From a virus: DNA of 25,258 nt. Every line of letters begins with the position of its first letter. Within the stretch, counting starts at the first letter, position 1. The notes under the pieces were generated by a model. The model worked only from the letters and a program-made list of their open reading frames with translations. It did not search any database and was not told the origin of the DNA. Below are positions 5,602 to 13,592 of this stretch, in pieces. A program made the position numbers and the translations under genes. The stretch covers positions 1 through 25,258 of IMG/VR virus record IMGVR_UViG_3300006919_000396; one strand, 5' to 3'.

Positions 5602-7586
5602 ACCGCCTCGTACTCGACCGTCAGTGTGATGGTCTGGCTGTCGCCTGGATAGGCACCAGTAGGACCGTTGATGAAGAACGAGGTTCCGCCCGCGCTGATC
5701 GCCGCCCCCACCATGCCGAGAGAACTGTTGTTCTTCCCGCTGCCGCTGCCGCCGACAGACGCAGTGAACGGCGCGGTGACGGTGATCGCCCCACTGCCAC
5801 CTGTCCCCGTAGTGATGAGCAGCCGGACGGTGGTCCAATTTCCTCGGCGGGTGTAGCTTGCATTGATCGTAGCGCCAGACGGCGCACCGCCAGTTGACGA
5901 GATGGTCGCGGCATACGTTCGCATCTCTGGCGTCTCGATGATACCTCCACCGCCGTAGGCTGTCGGGGCCGTGGTGGCAGGCTTGGAAAGCAGCCGAATG
6001 CGATTGCCGGCCTGTGCAATGAATTCCGTACCCCCGATGGAAAGGCTTTCGGAATTTCCGATCGTCATCAGGTTGCCGGTGCCTTCGAGCCGAACCGCGC
6101 CGACCGTCGACCGGAAACAGATAAGATCGTTGATATGAATGCGCCCGCCGTCGCCGAACATGCGCAGTCCTTCGACGGCTGGTGTCGGAACCTGCCCCGC
6201 ATGAATGAACCTATCGAAGTGCATCGTCGTGTTGTCGGACAGCGTGAGCAGCCCTGTCGTACACCCGTCAGAATAGAATGAACCGGCGCGGAGTAGGTTG
6301 ACACCGCCGCCCGGCATCACGCCACCGCCCGGCAGAGCAACATCAGCTTGTTCGTAAGCTACGAGGCTGGTTCCCATGCCATAGATGAAGATGCGTCCGA
6401 AGTCTGCGTTATCGAAGCGGCCAAGTTTGATCGCTTCCGAGTTCGCATTGACCCATGAAGTCACGTCAGGATCAAACGACCAGAAAGGCCAAAAGTGAAT
6501 TTCATCCCACATACAGGTGTCGTAGACGTTCGTTGCCTCGATACCCTGGACGAGCGGCTGGCCCTTGATGTTATTGAGGGTCACTCGACCCGAGCCGAGC
6601 CCGTTGGCCGTCCCCTTGAGGCGAATTGCGCGAGATGAATTCAGGAACATAACGTCCTCGACGTTCACATCGTAGGCGCCTTGGATGTCAATATCGAAGT
6701 CATGTGCGGCCGGGACGAAGCCGGGTCCAATGGCCGGCTGGGTGCGGCGGAAGTTGACGCCCTTGATGCTGCGGTTTGTCGAGCCACCGCCGTCCGAGAT
6801 GCTTTCGGCGGTGGTGATGAAGCCGACGCCGCCGTGCGTGATGTGGAAGTACGTGAAAGTGCCGTTAAGTTCACGCCCTGCCTGCCCGCTACCAACGATG
6901 TGAGCGCCGGACGGCCAAGTGATGGGGCTGTCGAGCGCGATGGTGTTTGCAGGAAAATGAAGCGGCTTGCCCTCGGCTCCTACGGCTGTAACGGCACTTT
7001 GCACCGTCGCGGCTTCGTCATTCGCGCCGGTCAAATCGACGCCATCCCAATCGCGAATGTCAGCTCGGTCCCACAGCTTGCTCTCTGTCGTGCGAATGGC
7101 TGGTGAGGCAATAGGCGCCTCGAAGACACCCGAAGCGCCGGCATCCCCCGTTGGCTGAAACGACAGCAGAACCGTGTCGCCATCCTCAAACGGGCTGGTC
7201 TCGCTCGCCGCGATATTTGAGCCTGTGATGTTACGATAGCCGGCAGGGCTGGCAACCGAAGACGCCTCAAAGGTTAGCCACTTCGTCGGGTCGCCGACCG
7301 CATAGAGGCGGGCAAAGCCCTTCACCGGGTTCGTGCTGTCATCAAAGGCATCCAGAATGCCGGAAACGTCCACGCCGTTGATGTCGAGCGTGTCCGCGCG
7401 GATTGTTAGCGCCGCGTCTTGCTGGGTGGCAGACAGCCTCAGTTTGCCGTTGCCGGGATCGCTGTCCGTGATCGTGGTGGAGAACACATAGCGGATCGCC
7501 AGTGCGCCCAGATCCACGTCGAGATTGACAGTGCGAGACGCGAAGGAGGGAACCGTCAGCGTGTTGGCTGGGCGGATTTCAAGCAT
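5598..7586 (-). CDS. Tailspike / tail fibre with right-handed beta-helix (pectate-lyase-like)
   Basis: This 662-residue protein is the likely receptor-binding, glycan-degrading tail appendage. Residues 1 to about 150 are a beta-rich attachment region. At about residue 182 begins the block typical of pectate-lyase-superfamily tailspikes (WDGVDLTGANDEAATVQSAV, then LHFPANTIALDSPI and GAHIVGSG). Short beta-helix rungs with many Asn, Gly and Val follow to about residue 560. The last 90 residues are a glycine- and threonine-rich beta domain (WTTVRLLITTGTGGSGAITV) that probably forms the trimeric tip. The ATG at 7586 has GGAG seven to ten bases upstream; the longer frame to 7625 starts inside a terminator and is rejected. 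No catalytic residues can be assigned by eye. Its neighbour on the other strand is a surface-glycan glycosyltransferase. Confidence 0.8.
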   Translation of the reverse strand: MLEIRPANTLTVPSFASRTVNLDVDLGALAIRYVFSTTITDSDPGNGKLRLSATQQDAALTIRADTLDINGVDVSGILDAFDDSTNPVKGFARLYAVGDPTKWLTFEASSVASPAGYRNITGSNIAASETSPFEDGDTVLLSFQPTGDAGASGVFEAPIASPAIRTTESKLWDRADIRDWDGVDLTGANDEAATVQSAVTAVGAEGKPLHFPANTIALDSPITWPSGAHIVGSGQAGRELNGTFTYFHITHGGVGFITTAESISDGGGSTNRSIKGVNFRRTQPAIGPGFVPAAHDFDIDIQGAYDVNVEDVMFLNSSRAIRLKGTANGLGSGRVTLNNIKGQPLVQGIEATNVYDTCMWDEIHFWPFWSFDPDVTSWVNANSEAIKLGRFDNADFGRIFIYGMGTSLVAYEQADVALPGGGVMPGGGVNLLRAGSFYSDGCTTGLLTLSDNTTMHFDRFIHAGQVPTPAVEGLRMFGDGGRIHINDLICFRSTVGAVRLEGTGNLMTIGNSESLSIGGTEFIAQAGNRIRLLSKPATTAPTAYGGGGIIETPEMRTYAATISSTGGAPSGATINASYTRRGNWTTVRLLITTGTGGSGAITVTAPFTASVGGSGSGKNNSSLGMVGAAISAGGTSFFINGPTGAYPGDSQTITLTVEYEAV

Positions 7587-7610
7587 GGTGGGCTCCGGGC
7601 TGCGGATATG

Positions 7611-7632
7611 AAAAAGCCCGCTCAAGGCGGGC
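7611..7632 (-). terminator. Intrinsic terminator between tail gene and tailspike
   Basis: On the minus strand GCCCGC (7632-7627) pairs with GCGGGC (7621-7616) around a five-base loop and is followed directly by TTTTT. It ends the tail tip operon and stands 25 bases before the tailspike start, leaving no obvious room for a promoter. Confidence 0.8.
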
Positions 7633-7658
7633 GGTCAGTCAGCGAGTTGTGGGGAGGC

Positions 7659-8057
7659 TCAGGCGGTGGAGTCGTTCGCAGGGAACACGATGATGTCGCC
7701 GGTCCAGATGATCTTGGAGACCTCGCCGAGCAGCGCGTCGACCCATGTGATGCGGAAGAACTGCTCCCATGTGCCGATCGGCAGGGATGCCTCCACCTGC
7801 GACTGCGGCAGGAAGAACGAGATCAGGCCAAGCGTTGCGTCTTCCTTGCGGATGGTGCTTTCGGCTGACGACAGCAGTTTGAGCAGAACCGAATGATCCA
7901 GCGTCGGCCGCGCGAACAGTTCCAACGTGTAGCTGGTCACGTCGAACGGTAGACCTGCATTGTCCACGAGTTGCGGCAGGGCGTCGTACCAGTCCTCGCC
8001 GTGCCAGACGCGGATGGTCGCGGAGTGCGGACGCTCCGTCACGATGGTGTCGGCCAT
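7659..8057 (-). CDS. Tail tip / baseplate-associated protein, 132 residues
   Basis: The sequence is beta-rich (SATIRVWHGEDWYDALPQLVDNAGLPFDVTSYTLELFARP, then FFRITWVDALLGEVSKIIWTGDIIVF). It resembles the small proteins or N-terminal domains (BppU-like) that connect receptor-binding proteins to the tail tip. This is judged from the strand pattern and position, between the central tail hub and the tailspike, not from a recognised family signature. It is followed by an intrinsic terminator, so it is the last gene of the main tail transcript. A small structural adaptor for the tailspike is the best guess. Confidence 0.55.
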   Translation of the reverse strand: MADTIVTERPHSATIRVWHGEDWYDALPQLVDNAGLPFDVTSYTLELFARPTLDHSVLLKLLSSAESTIRKEDATLGLISFFLPQSQVEASLPIGTWEQFFRITWVDALLGEVSKIIWTGDIIVFPANDSTA

Positions 8058-8066
8058 AATGCCTCG

Positions 8067-9932
8067 CTAGGTGATGGTGATAGGATAGTCCGAGGACCAG
8101 GGGCCGATCGCCTCAACGCCTACGCTCTCGCGGATGCGGACCTGATAGAGGCCGGGCGCCACGGTGCCACTCTCGGCACTGTCGCGCGTGTCGGCGACGG
8201 TCATCGCCGTATAGGTGCCGCTGGCGTCGGGGCGATACTGCACATCATATGCCCGATTGAGCGCCTGACTTGGCGTCCAGTCAGCGCGGATCTTCGGGCC
8301 GGCAATCTGCGAAAGCGTGATGGTCGGAGGCGTCAGGTTGAAGTCTGGCGAGGTGTCGGGCGGGACGGATGTAGAGGTGCCCTCTTCCGCTGTTGTCCAG
8401 TTGTAGGACGCCGCGTTGGCAGAGCGCAGGGATAGACGCACGCCGCTGAAATCCGGCAGAAGCTCTGGGCCGCCCTCGACCCAATATGGGCCGTTGATGT
8501 CCAACTCAGGCCAGTTCAGGGTGATGACGCGCTCGCCGATGACGTTGAGCCCGTTTAGGTTGGTGACGACCTCGCCGACCCAATCGCTGTTCTCGCGCGC
8601 CATGCGGATCTTGGCGAGACGCCGCGCCTGGCTGTGCGACGGGATCTGCACGAAGTCCGCAGGCACCGTTACGAGTTGCCCGGTCGCCGAGATGTCTGCG
8701 ACATCTTGCCAAGGCGTCCCATCGTTCTCGATGTAATCCAGCGCAGGGTCGAGATACTGAAACGACAACTCGTTGAACCGGGACATGGCGTCAGGCGGCG
8801 CGAAGTTGGTTTCGAGAATATGGCCGGCGTCAGCGTCAATCGTGACGGTCGGGGCTTCCCACTTGCCGCCGCGGATAGAGACCTTGCCGTCCTGCGTCGG
8901 GTACAGCCGCGCTTCACAGGCTTCCAGCAGGCGGGCCAGCACGTCCTTGCGTGCCTCTGTCAGTGCGACCGAAGTGGCTACGCGATAGCGGCGCTCAGTG
9001 CCGCCGGCAGCCAGCGCGACCGCCTCATCGCAAAGGTTCGCCATTGCGATGAAAGACGGTAGATCCATCTTCGTGATGGCTCGGTCGTATCCATCCTCGT
9101 GCGTCAGGTAATCGAGAACGACGAGCGCCGCATTGTCGCTCCACTCCCACGTGGCCTTGTTGGGATGGCGGTGCGCGCCGCTACCGCCAGCCACCGTGGA
9201 ATCCTTACGCGGATCGTAGATGCGAGCGCCACGAATGAGCGCTGAGAACTGCGGCTCGCCGGAGGGGTAGTGAGCCTGAAACTCGGTGTCTGGTCCTGAC
9301 TTGCATTGCAGCACGGCATAGGCGGTTCCGCGCAAACGATGCGCCGATGTCCATTCGGAGAATGCGCTATTGAGATAGGCGTCGACCGTCTGGTCATCTG
9401 TGCCGAGATGCGTGGCAACCCGCACAAGAGGATTGCTGCCATTCTCCCACGGCGCCGTCACGACCCAGCCGGAGCCGTCCAGCGTTACGGGCGTGTCCTG
9501 GAGATAGAGTTGCTCTATGCCGTCGACCTGACGGGACGACAGCAAGATGGCCTTGTAGAGCGCCCCGCCCCGGCTTTCGTAGAATGCGAGAGACCCGCCG
9601 ACCTTCACCCGGCCATAGTGCCAGACGCGGGCCGGAACCGCCTGCCGAGACTCCACCTGTCCGTCGCTTGGCTTCGGCTGCTGGGGGCGGTTGAACAGGG
9701 AGGCGACGTAGGAGACACCAAGGCCGAGCGCGATGGTGCCGACTGTCGAGGCGATCGAGCCCAGCACGCCAACGCCGATGATGGCATTGGCGACAGCGAC
9801 ACTCGCACCCGCGTTGAACGCGGCCAGCGCGATCGGCATGAAAATCGGGTCGGCCTTTGCCGGGATCGTGACAAAGGTGAGCGACGCCAGAACCGAGGAA
9901 GCGGCCAGCGCAGCGCGAACGGATCGCAGCAT
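8067..9932 (-). CDS. Central tail tip / host-specificity protein (gpJ-like hub)
   Basis: At 621 residues this is shorter than lambda J but has its layout. Residues about 85-190 carry a hub-like region (RQAVPARVWHYGRVKVGGSLAFYES, then LLSSRQVDGIEQLYLQDTPV). The middle (about 270-480) includes LVVLDYLTHEDGYDRAI and EACEARLYPTQDGKVSIRGGKWE, typical of phage tail proteins of the J/TipJ family. The C-terminus (about 530-621) looks like a fibronectin type III module (PPTITLSQIAGPKIRADWTP, then YDVQYRPD). The N-terminus is odd: LRSVRAALAASSVLASLTFVTIPAKADP reads like a Sec signal peptide, followed by a second hydrophobic Gly/Ala stretch to about residue 80. Such hydrophobic N-termini occur in tail tip proteins that insert in membranes. 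Its ATG directly follows the TGA of the upstream gene. Confidence 0.82.
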   Translation of the reverse strand: MLRSVRAALAASSVLASLTFVTIPAKADPIFMPIALAAFNAGASVAVANAIIGVGVLGSIASTVGTIALGLGVSYVASLFNRPQQPKPSDGQVESRQAVPARVWHYGRVKVGGSLAFYESRGGALYKAILLSSRQVDGIEQLYLQDTPVTLDGSGWVVTAPWENGSNPLVRVATHLGTDDQTVDAYLNSAFSEWTSAHRLRGTAYAVLQCKSGPDTEFQAHYPSGEPQFSALIRGARIYDPRKDSTVAGGSGAHRHPNKATWEWSDNAALVVLDYLTHEDGYDRAITKMDLPSFIAMANLCDEAVALAAGGTERRYRVATSVALTEARKDVLARLLEACEARLYPTQDGKVSIRGGKWEAPTVTIDADAGHILETNFAPPDAMSRFNELSFQYLDPALDYIENDGTPWQDVADISATGQLVTVPADFVQIPSHSQARRLAKIRMARENSDWVGEVVTNLNGLNVIGERVITLNWPELDINGPYWVEGGPELLPDFSGVRLSLRSANAASYNWTTAEEGTSTSVPPDTSPDFNLTPPTITLSQIAGPKIRADWTPSQALNRAYDVQYRPDASGTYTAMTVADTRDSAESGTVAPGLYQVRIRESVGVEAIGPWSSDYPITIT

Positions 9933-10322
9933 TCAAACTCTCCAGGCTGCGAGAATTGGCACCTGCCGGAAGCGCAGACCGCCGGGGCCGATGCAGGCAG
10001 TCCATGCGCCGGTCACGATGGCGCCTAGTTCGCCCTCTGGGGCGTCCACCAGCGCGATATCGCCACGGCGGGCGGCATTGGTGCGACGAATGCCCAGCGG
10101 CGCCACAGCGGACCCTATGAGGGCTTCACGCGAACCATGCTCGGCGATAAGTCGATATGCGCCGGTCTTTGTAGCGTAGCGGGCGCGGTATCGGGCGTGC
10201 GGGTTGACGCCGTGGCGAATGGCGACCCACTCGCCGAGCCATGACAAGCAGTCGGCGCCGTCATCCGCCCATGAAAAAGGCCGCTGTGATGCGGCCTTGA
10301 GGAAGTGCGAGAGGTCGTCCAT
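9933..10322 (-). CDS. DUF6950-type tail protein, possible NlpC/P60-like peptidase relative
   Basis: The 129-residue protein has RPFSWADDGADCLSW (residues 14-28), with Cys25 in a DC motif, then HARYRARYATKTGAYRLI and RRGDIALVD. This is the pattern of small phage proteins annotated as DUF6950. It sits at the position of the NlpC/P60 tail peptidase (gp14) in gene transfer agents and many siphophages, just before the tail tip hub. The DC motif plus the later GD motif suggest descent from an NlpC/P60 cysteine peptidase. No second catalytic His is confidently placed, so activity is uncertain. A strong terminator-like hairpin with a U5 tract lies inside its first codons. Confidence 0.7.
   Translation of the reverse strand: MDDLSHFLKAASQRPFSWADDGADCLSWLGEWVAIRHGVNPHARYRARYATKTGAYRLIAEHGSREALIGSAVAPLGIRRTNAARRGDIALVDAPEGELGAIVTGAWTACIGPGGLRFRQVPILAAWRV
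10274..10298 (-). terminator. Terminator-like hairpin inside a coding region
   Basis: AAGGCCGC (10298-10291) pairs with GCGGCCTT (10284-10277) around a six-base loop, followed by TTTTTC on the minus strand. It lies within codons about 9-17 of the DUF6950-type gene, including conserved residues, so it is not intergenic. It has the same GCGGCCTTTTTC 3' half as the element before the tail tube gene. Confidence 0.5.
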
Positions 10323-10323
10323 T

Positions 10324-10890
10324 TCAGAAGACCGGCCAGGATAGGCGTTTATTCTTCAACGTCGGGATGAACTGGCAACCGAGGTCGCCGGGGAACCGCG
10401 CCTGCTGGTCGCGGTCGGACCAATAGGCGAAGGCGGCAAGATTTCGCGTCGTCCAGATCGTCTCTGCCGTCATGCTGATGGACCGCTGCGACGGGCCTTT
10501 CGCGCCATAGCCGAGCGTGTCCATGATGAGCTGACGCACGACCCATTTGCTGCCGAGCGGCTGCATGGTCTCGACATCGAGGAACAGCCCGTAGATCGTC
10601 ACGTCGCGCCCGCGCACGCTCGCACCTGAGCGAGCCAGCGTCACGAATTCAGGATCGACACCCGACAGCGCGAACGTCACCTTCTCAGCGTCGTCGTTCT
10701 CGCCAAAGCTGATGGACGAGATCGAGCCGAGTTCGCCAGTCCCGAGCCATTCGAAGCCGTCGAGATCGAGGAAGCCGGTTCCGTTCCAGACGCGGCGAAT
10801 GCCTTCGGTAAAGTCGAACTCGACGAGGTTGACGAGATGCACGACCCGTCCGGCCATCGCTGCCTGCTGGAGAGCGGAGAAGTCTGCCAT
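10324..10890 (-). CDS. Tail tip protein, 188 residues (position of GTA gp13/DUF2163)
   Basis: The N-terminus (LQQAAMAGRVVHLVNLVEFDFTEGIRRVWNGTGFLDLDGFEWLGTGELGSI) is characteristic of tail tip proteins in alphaproteobacterial siphophages that load onto the distal tail. The middle (VTFALSGVDPEFVTLARSGASVRGRDVTIYGLFLD) forms a beta domain. Position between a distal-tail-like protein and the DUF6950-type gene matches the baseplate hub slot in gene transfer agents. I assign only a structural role; no catalytic motif is seen. Its ATG overlaps the stop of the upstream gene by one base (TGATG). Confidence 0.65.
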   Translation of the reverse strand: MADFSALQQAAMAGRVVHLVNLVEFDFTEGIRRVWNGTGFLDLDGFEWLGTGELGSISSISFGENDDAEKVTFALSGVDPEFVTLARSGASVRGRDVTIYGLFLDVETMQPLGSKWVVRQLIMDTLGYGAKGPSQRSISMTAETIWTTRNLAAFAYWSDRDQQARFPGDLGCQFIPTLKNKRLSWPVF

Positions 10891-11567
10891 CAGATGACCT
10901 CGGTGAAGTCCATGGACACCATGCCAGTGCGCGCAAGCTGGATGTCCAGAGCGCCGCTGGCATCCTCGACCAATCGCATTTCGCAGGTGGGCCGGGTGAA
11001 GTTGACCGACTGGCCGAGCGTCACCGCATCGCGAAGCGGAGGCTCAATCGAGAATGTCGTCGCATTGATCGCCGCGGTAATGACGTGGAGCCGCCCGGCC
11101 GATGGCGAAAAGTATTGCCCGACCTTGATCGGCTCGCCCTGGCTGATTGTGATCTGGACCGTCGTGGCGCGGCGTGCTGCGGCGGCTGCGAATGTCGCGA
11201 TCACCTCGCTCTCGCTGGGGATCTCCGGGTCAGCGAAGGCGGTACCATCCAGCCGGCGGCGGCGCGTGAAGCCCGGATGGAGAACGCGGCCATAGGCATC
11301 CTTCGGCCAGTTCACCCGCTTGCCGTCGAATGGTGAAACGAGGACAGTGCCGGTGCGGCCACGAAGCGACAGCTTGAACGCGCGCCACGCCAGCACCTGT
11401 GCATTCGTCCGCACATAGATGCCGCCGAGAGACGCACGCCAGCGCCCGGCGCCCGAGCCGACGATCTGCTCCTGCCCATTGGTCGAGACGCCACCCGAAC
11501 GGGAAGCATTCTCGATGTCGAACAGGACGGATGTCGGGATGAGGCCCGCGGGGAACGCTGTCGCCAT
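10890..11567 (-). CDS. Distal tail protein-like, 225 residues (position of GTA gp12)
   Basis: This protein follows the tape measure gene directly, the usual slot of the distal tail protein that crowns the tail tube. The sequence has a beta-rich N-terminal part (FPAGLIPTSVLFDIENASRSGGVSTNGQEQIVG, then RASLGGIYVRTNAQVLAWRAF) and SFDGKRV-like VLVSPFDGKRVNWP. A C-terminal beta domain contains VTIQ-like strands (TTVQITISQGEPIKVGQYFS). No catalytic motif is visible. The assignment rests on order and size as much as on sequence; a DUF2460-type protein is the alternative. Confidence 0.6.
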   Translation of the reverse strand: MATAFPAGLIPTSVLFDIENASRSGGVSTNGQEQIVGSGAGRWRASLGGIYVRTNAQVLAWRAFKLSLRGRTGTVLVSPFDGKRVNWPKDAYGRVLHPGFTRRRRLDGTAFADPEIPSESEVIATFAAAAARRATTVQITISQGEPIKVGQYFSPSAGRLHVITAAINATTFSIEPPLRDAVTLGQSVNFTRPTCEMRLVEDASGALDIQLARTGMVSMDFTEVI

Positions 11568-11568
11568 G

Positions 11569-13590
11569 CTAACCGGTCCTCCGCTGGCGATCTTGCTGGA
11601 GCTGAGGGAACTGCGCCGCCGACTGCTGCATGGCCTGCTGCGATCGAACCTGAGCCCGCTGGTCGGAAATGCTGGTGACGAACGGCGTCAGGTTGCCGGA
11701 CTTGTCGACATCGACGCCGACCGTCACGTGGACACTGGACGCGCCGCCCTTGGCTCCCTTCGGGATGACGACCTCGCCCCGCTGGAGAATTGCCGGAACC
11801 TCGTCGGGCTTGAGCCCTGCGACACCGCCGTTGTGATAGCGCGTCGCTCCTGCGAACACTGCCGGCGATACCGAGCGCCCATGGCCGTAGCCATCGCGTC
11901 CCGCGGTGCCGCCGCTGTGGAGGATGCCGGGGATGATCGACCCGCCGAGCAAACCCTTTCCGCCCCCGAACAGGCCGCCTCCCTTGCCGCCGAACAGGCT
12001 ATCCAGGCCGATATCCAGAAGGCGATCCGCGACACGGCTCAGGGCGTTCTCCAGGGCGTCTGCCGCGCTGGTTCCCGACTTCAGGTCGGAGATCATGCCG
12101 CCGAGGACATCGCGGCTCAGGTCGTTGACCTCTTGCTGCGATGCCTTGAGACGGTCCATCGCCGCCTCTTCCTGCTCGATGGCAGAAACCAGTTCGCCGA
12201 TCTTCGCCTTCTGCTCGTCGGTCGCCGCTGCACCAGCCTTGCGAAGCGCTTCGGAAACCCGGCGCTGCTCGTCCGTCAGGCCGATGACGCTGCGCTCGTG
12301 CTCAAGATCGGCGATCAGTTCCTTGACCGCGTCGGCCTCGCGCTTGGCTGCCGCTGCCGCCTTGTCTCGACCACCAGCGCGACCCTTGCCACCACCGCCG
12401 GCCTTTGCCGGGGCGGCGTAGTCGGACAGCGAGATCGGCACGACCGCCGCTGCCGGGCGAGGCGCGACACGACCGCCGCGCTCAGCCAGCCCCTCACCGG
12501 TGCCGGACGTGATGGCGAATGCGTCTTCGATGCGCTCGTTGCCGCCGCCGAGCTGGGTTCGGATCTGATCCTTGAAATTCTTGGACAGCGCGTCGCGCGA
12601 GATGCGGTTCTGGAACGCCTGCTGGATGCCGGACAGACGTCCGATCTCGCTGGCGAGCTGCGTAATCGTGCCGATCACCGAGACCGCGGCGTTCCCAATG
12701 TCGAGGATGCCGTTGATGACCGGCGAAAAGTCGGTGCTCGCGATCGTGTCCGAGAGGCTTTCGAGAACACCCGCAAGCCGCTCGCTGGCGCCTGAGCCTT
12801 CGTTCAGCTTGCCGGCAGTGTCGGTCAGGACGTTCTGGAGACGGACAAAGCCTTGGCTCACGGTCTGCTCAGCGTTGGCGACCTGCCCCTCGAGGATGCC
12901 GGCACCCGCCTCAAACGCTCGGAAGAACGCTTGGGACGAAACCTCGCCATTGATGATCAGTGTACGAAGGGCAGCGACAGACCCGCCCGCCTCTTTCAAA
13001 CCGGCTGCGGCGGCGCGAGCGATCGTCGGCGCGCCTTCGAGAATGGAGTTGAACTCTTCCGCCCGGACAACGCCGCCACCCAGCGCCTGCGTCAACTGGA
13101 TTAGAGCGCCACGGGCCTCGGCTGCTCCGGTCCCCTGCACACGTAACGCCAACCCGATCTTGTCGGTGAAGTTCAGCATCTCCGCAGTGTTGATGCCGAG
13201 TTCTTTTTGCGCGAGCCCGAGGCGAGAATAGAGGGTTGTCAGCGTCTCCAGCGGAACATAGTTGCGCTGAGCACTGGCGAACAGTTCGTCATAGACCTTT
13301 GTGAGCGCCTCGCCTTCTAGGCCTGTCACCTTGAGCGCGTTCTGGATACGGATGGATGCGTCGATGAGCTGCTGCGCCCCGCGAAGCGTCACGGCCCCGC
13401 CAAACGCCAGAGCGAGGGAACGCCCCATCGCGACCGCCGAGCGGCTGATGCCGGCGTTCATGCTGGCGAAGTTCCGCTCCATCACACTGGTGGAGCGCTT
13501 TGTGTCGCTCTCCAGCTTCTTCAGCGCACGACGGATTTGCGCCGTGTCAGCCGAGATGCTGAGAACGAGATCTTCGACATCACGCGCCAT
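11569..13590 (-). CDS. Tail tape measure protein
   Basis: The 673-residue protein sets tail length and is threaded through the tail tube. Residues about 50-260 match the tape measure domain of lambda-like phages (LFASAQRNYVPLETLTTLYSRLGLAQKELG, then GGGVVRAEEFNSILEGAPTIARAAAAGL). Helical coiled-coil stretches and a Gly/Ala/Lys-rich linker (about 395-415) follow, and the C-terminus contains a glycine-rich GGKGGGLFGGGKGLLGG segment. At roughly 1.5 angstroms per residue the tail would be about 100 nm. The ATG at 13590 has AAGGAG six bases upstream; the GTG at 13596 would be too close to it. It starts just after the frameshifted chaperone gene, the standard order. Confidence 0.93.
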   Translation of the reverse strand: MARDVEDLVLSISADTAQIRRALKKLESDTKRSTSVMERNFASMNAGISRSAVAMGRSLALAFGGAVTLRGAQQLIDASIRIQNALKVTGLEGEALTKVYDELFASAQRNYVPLETLTTLYSRLGLAQKELGINTAEMLNFTDKIGLALRVQGTGAAEARGALIQLTQALGGGVVRAEEFNSILEGAPTIARAAAAGLKEAGGSVAALRTLIINGEVSSQAFFRAFEAGAGILEGQVANAEQTVSQGFVRLQNVLTDTAGKLNEGSGASERLAGVLESLSDTIASTDFSPVINGILDIGNAAVSVIGTITQLASEIGRLSGIQQAFQNRISRDALSKNFKDQIRTQLGGGNERIEDAFAITSGTGEGLAERGGRVAPRPAAAVVPISLSDYAAPAKAGGGGKGRAGGRDKAAAAAKREADAVKELIADLEHERSVIGLTDEQRRVSEALRKAGAAATDEQKAKIGELVSAIEQEEAAMDRLKASQQEVNDLSRDVLGGMISDLKSGTSAADALENALSRVADRLLDIGLDSLFGGKGGGLFGGGKGLLGGSIIPGILHSGGTAGRDGYGHGRSVSPAVFAGATRYHNGGVAGLKPDEVPAILQRGEVVIPKGAKGGASSVHVTVGVDVDKSGNLTPFVTSISDQRAQVRSQQAMQQSAAQFPQLQQDRQRRTG

Positions 13591-13592
13591 GG

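Noticed and set aside
11419-12795. 458-residue plus-strand frame opposite the tape measure gene
   Set aside because: Antisense to a confidently identified gene; low-complexity Arg/Leu/Ala composition typical of GC-rich shadow frames.
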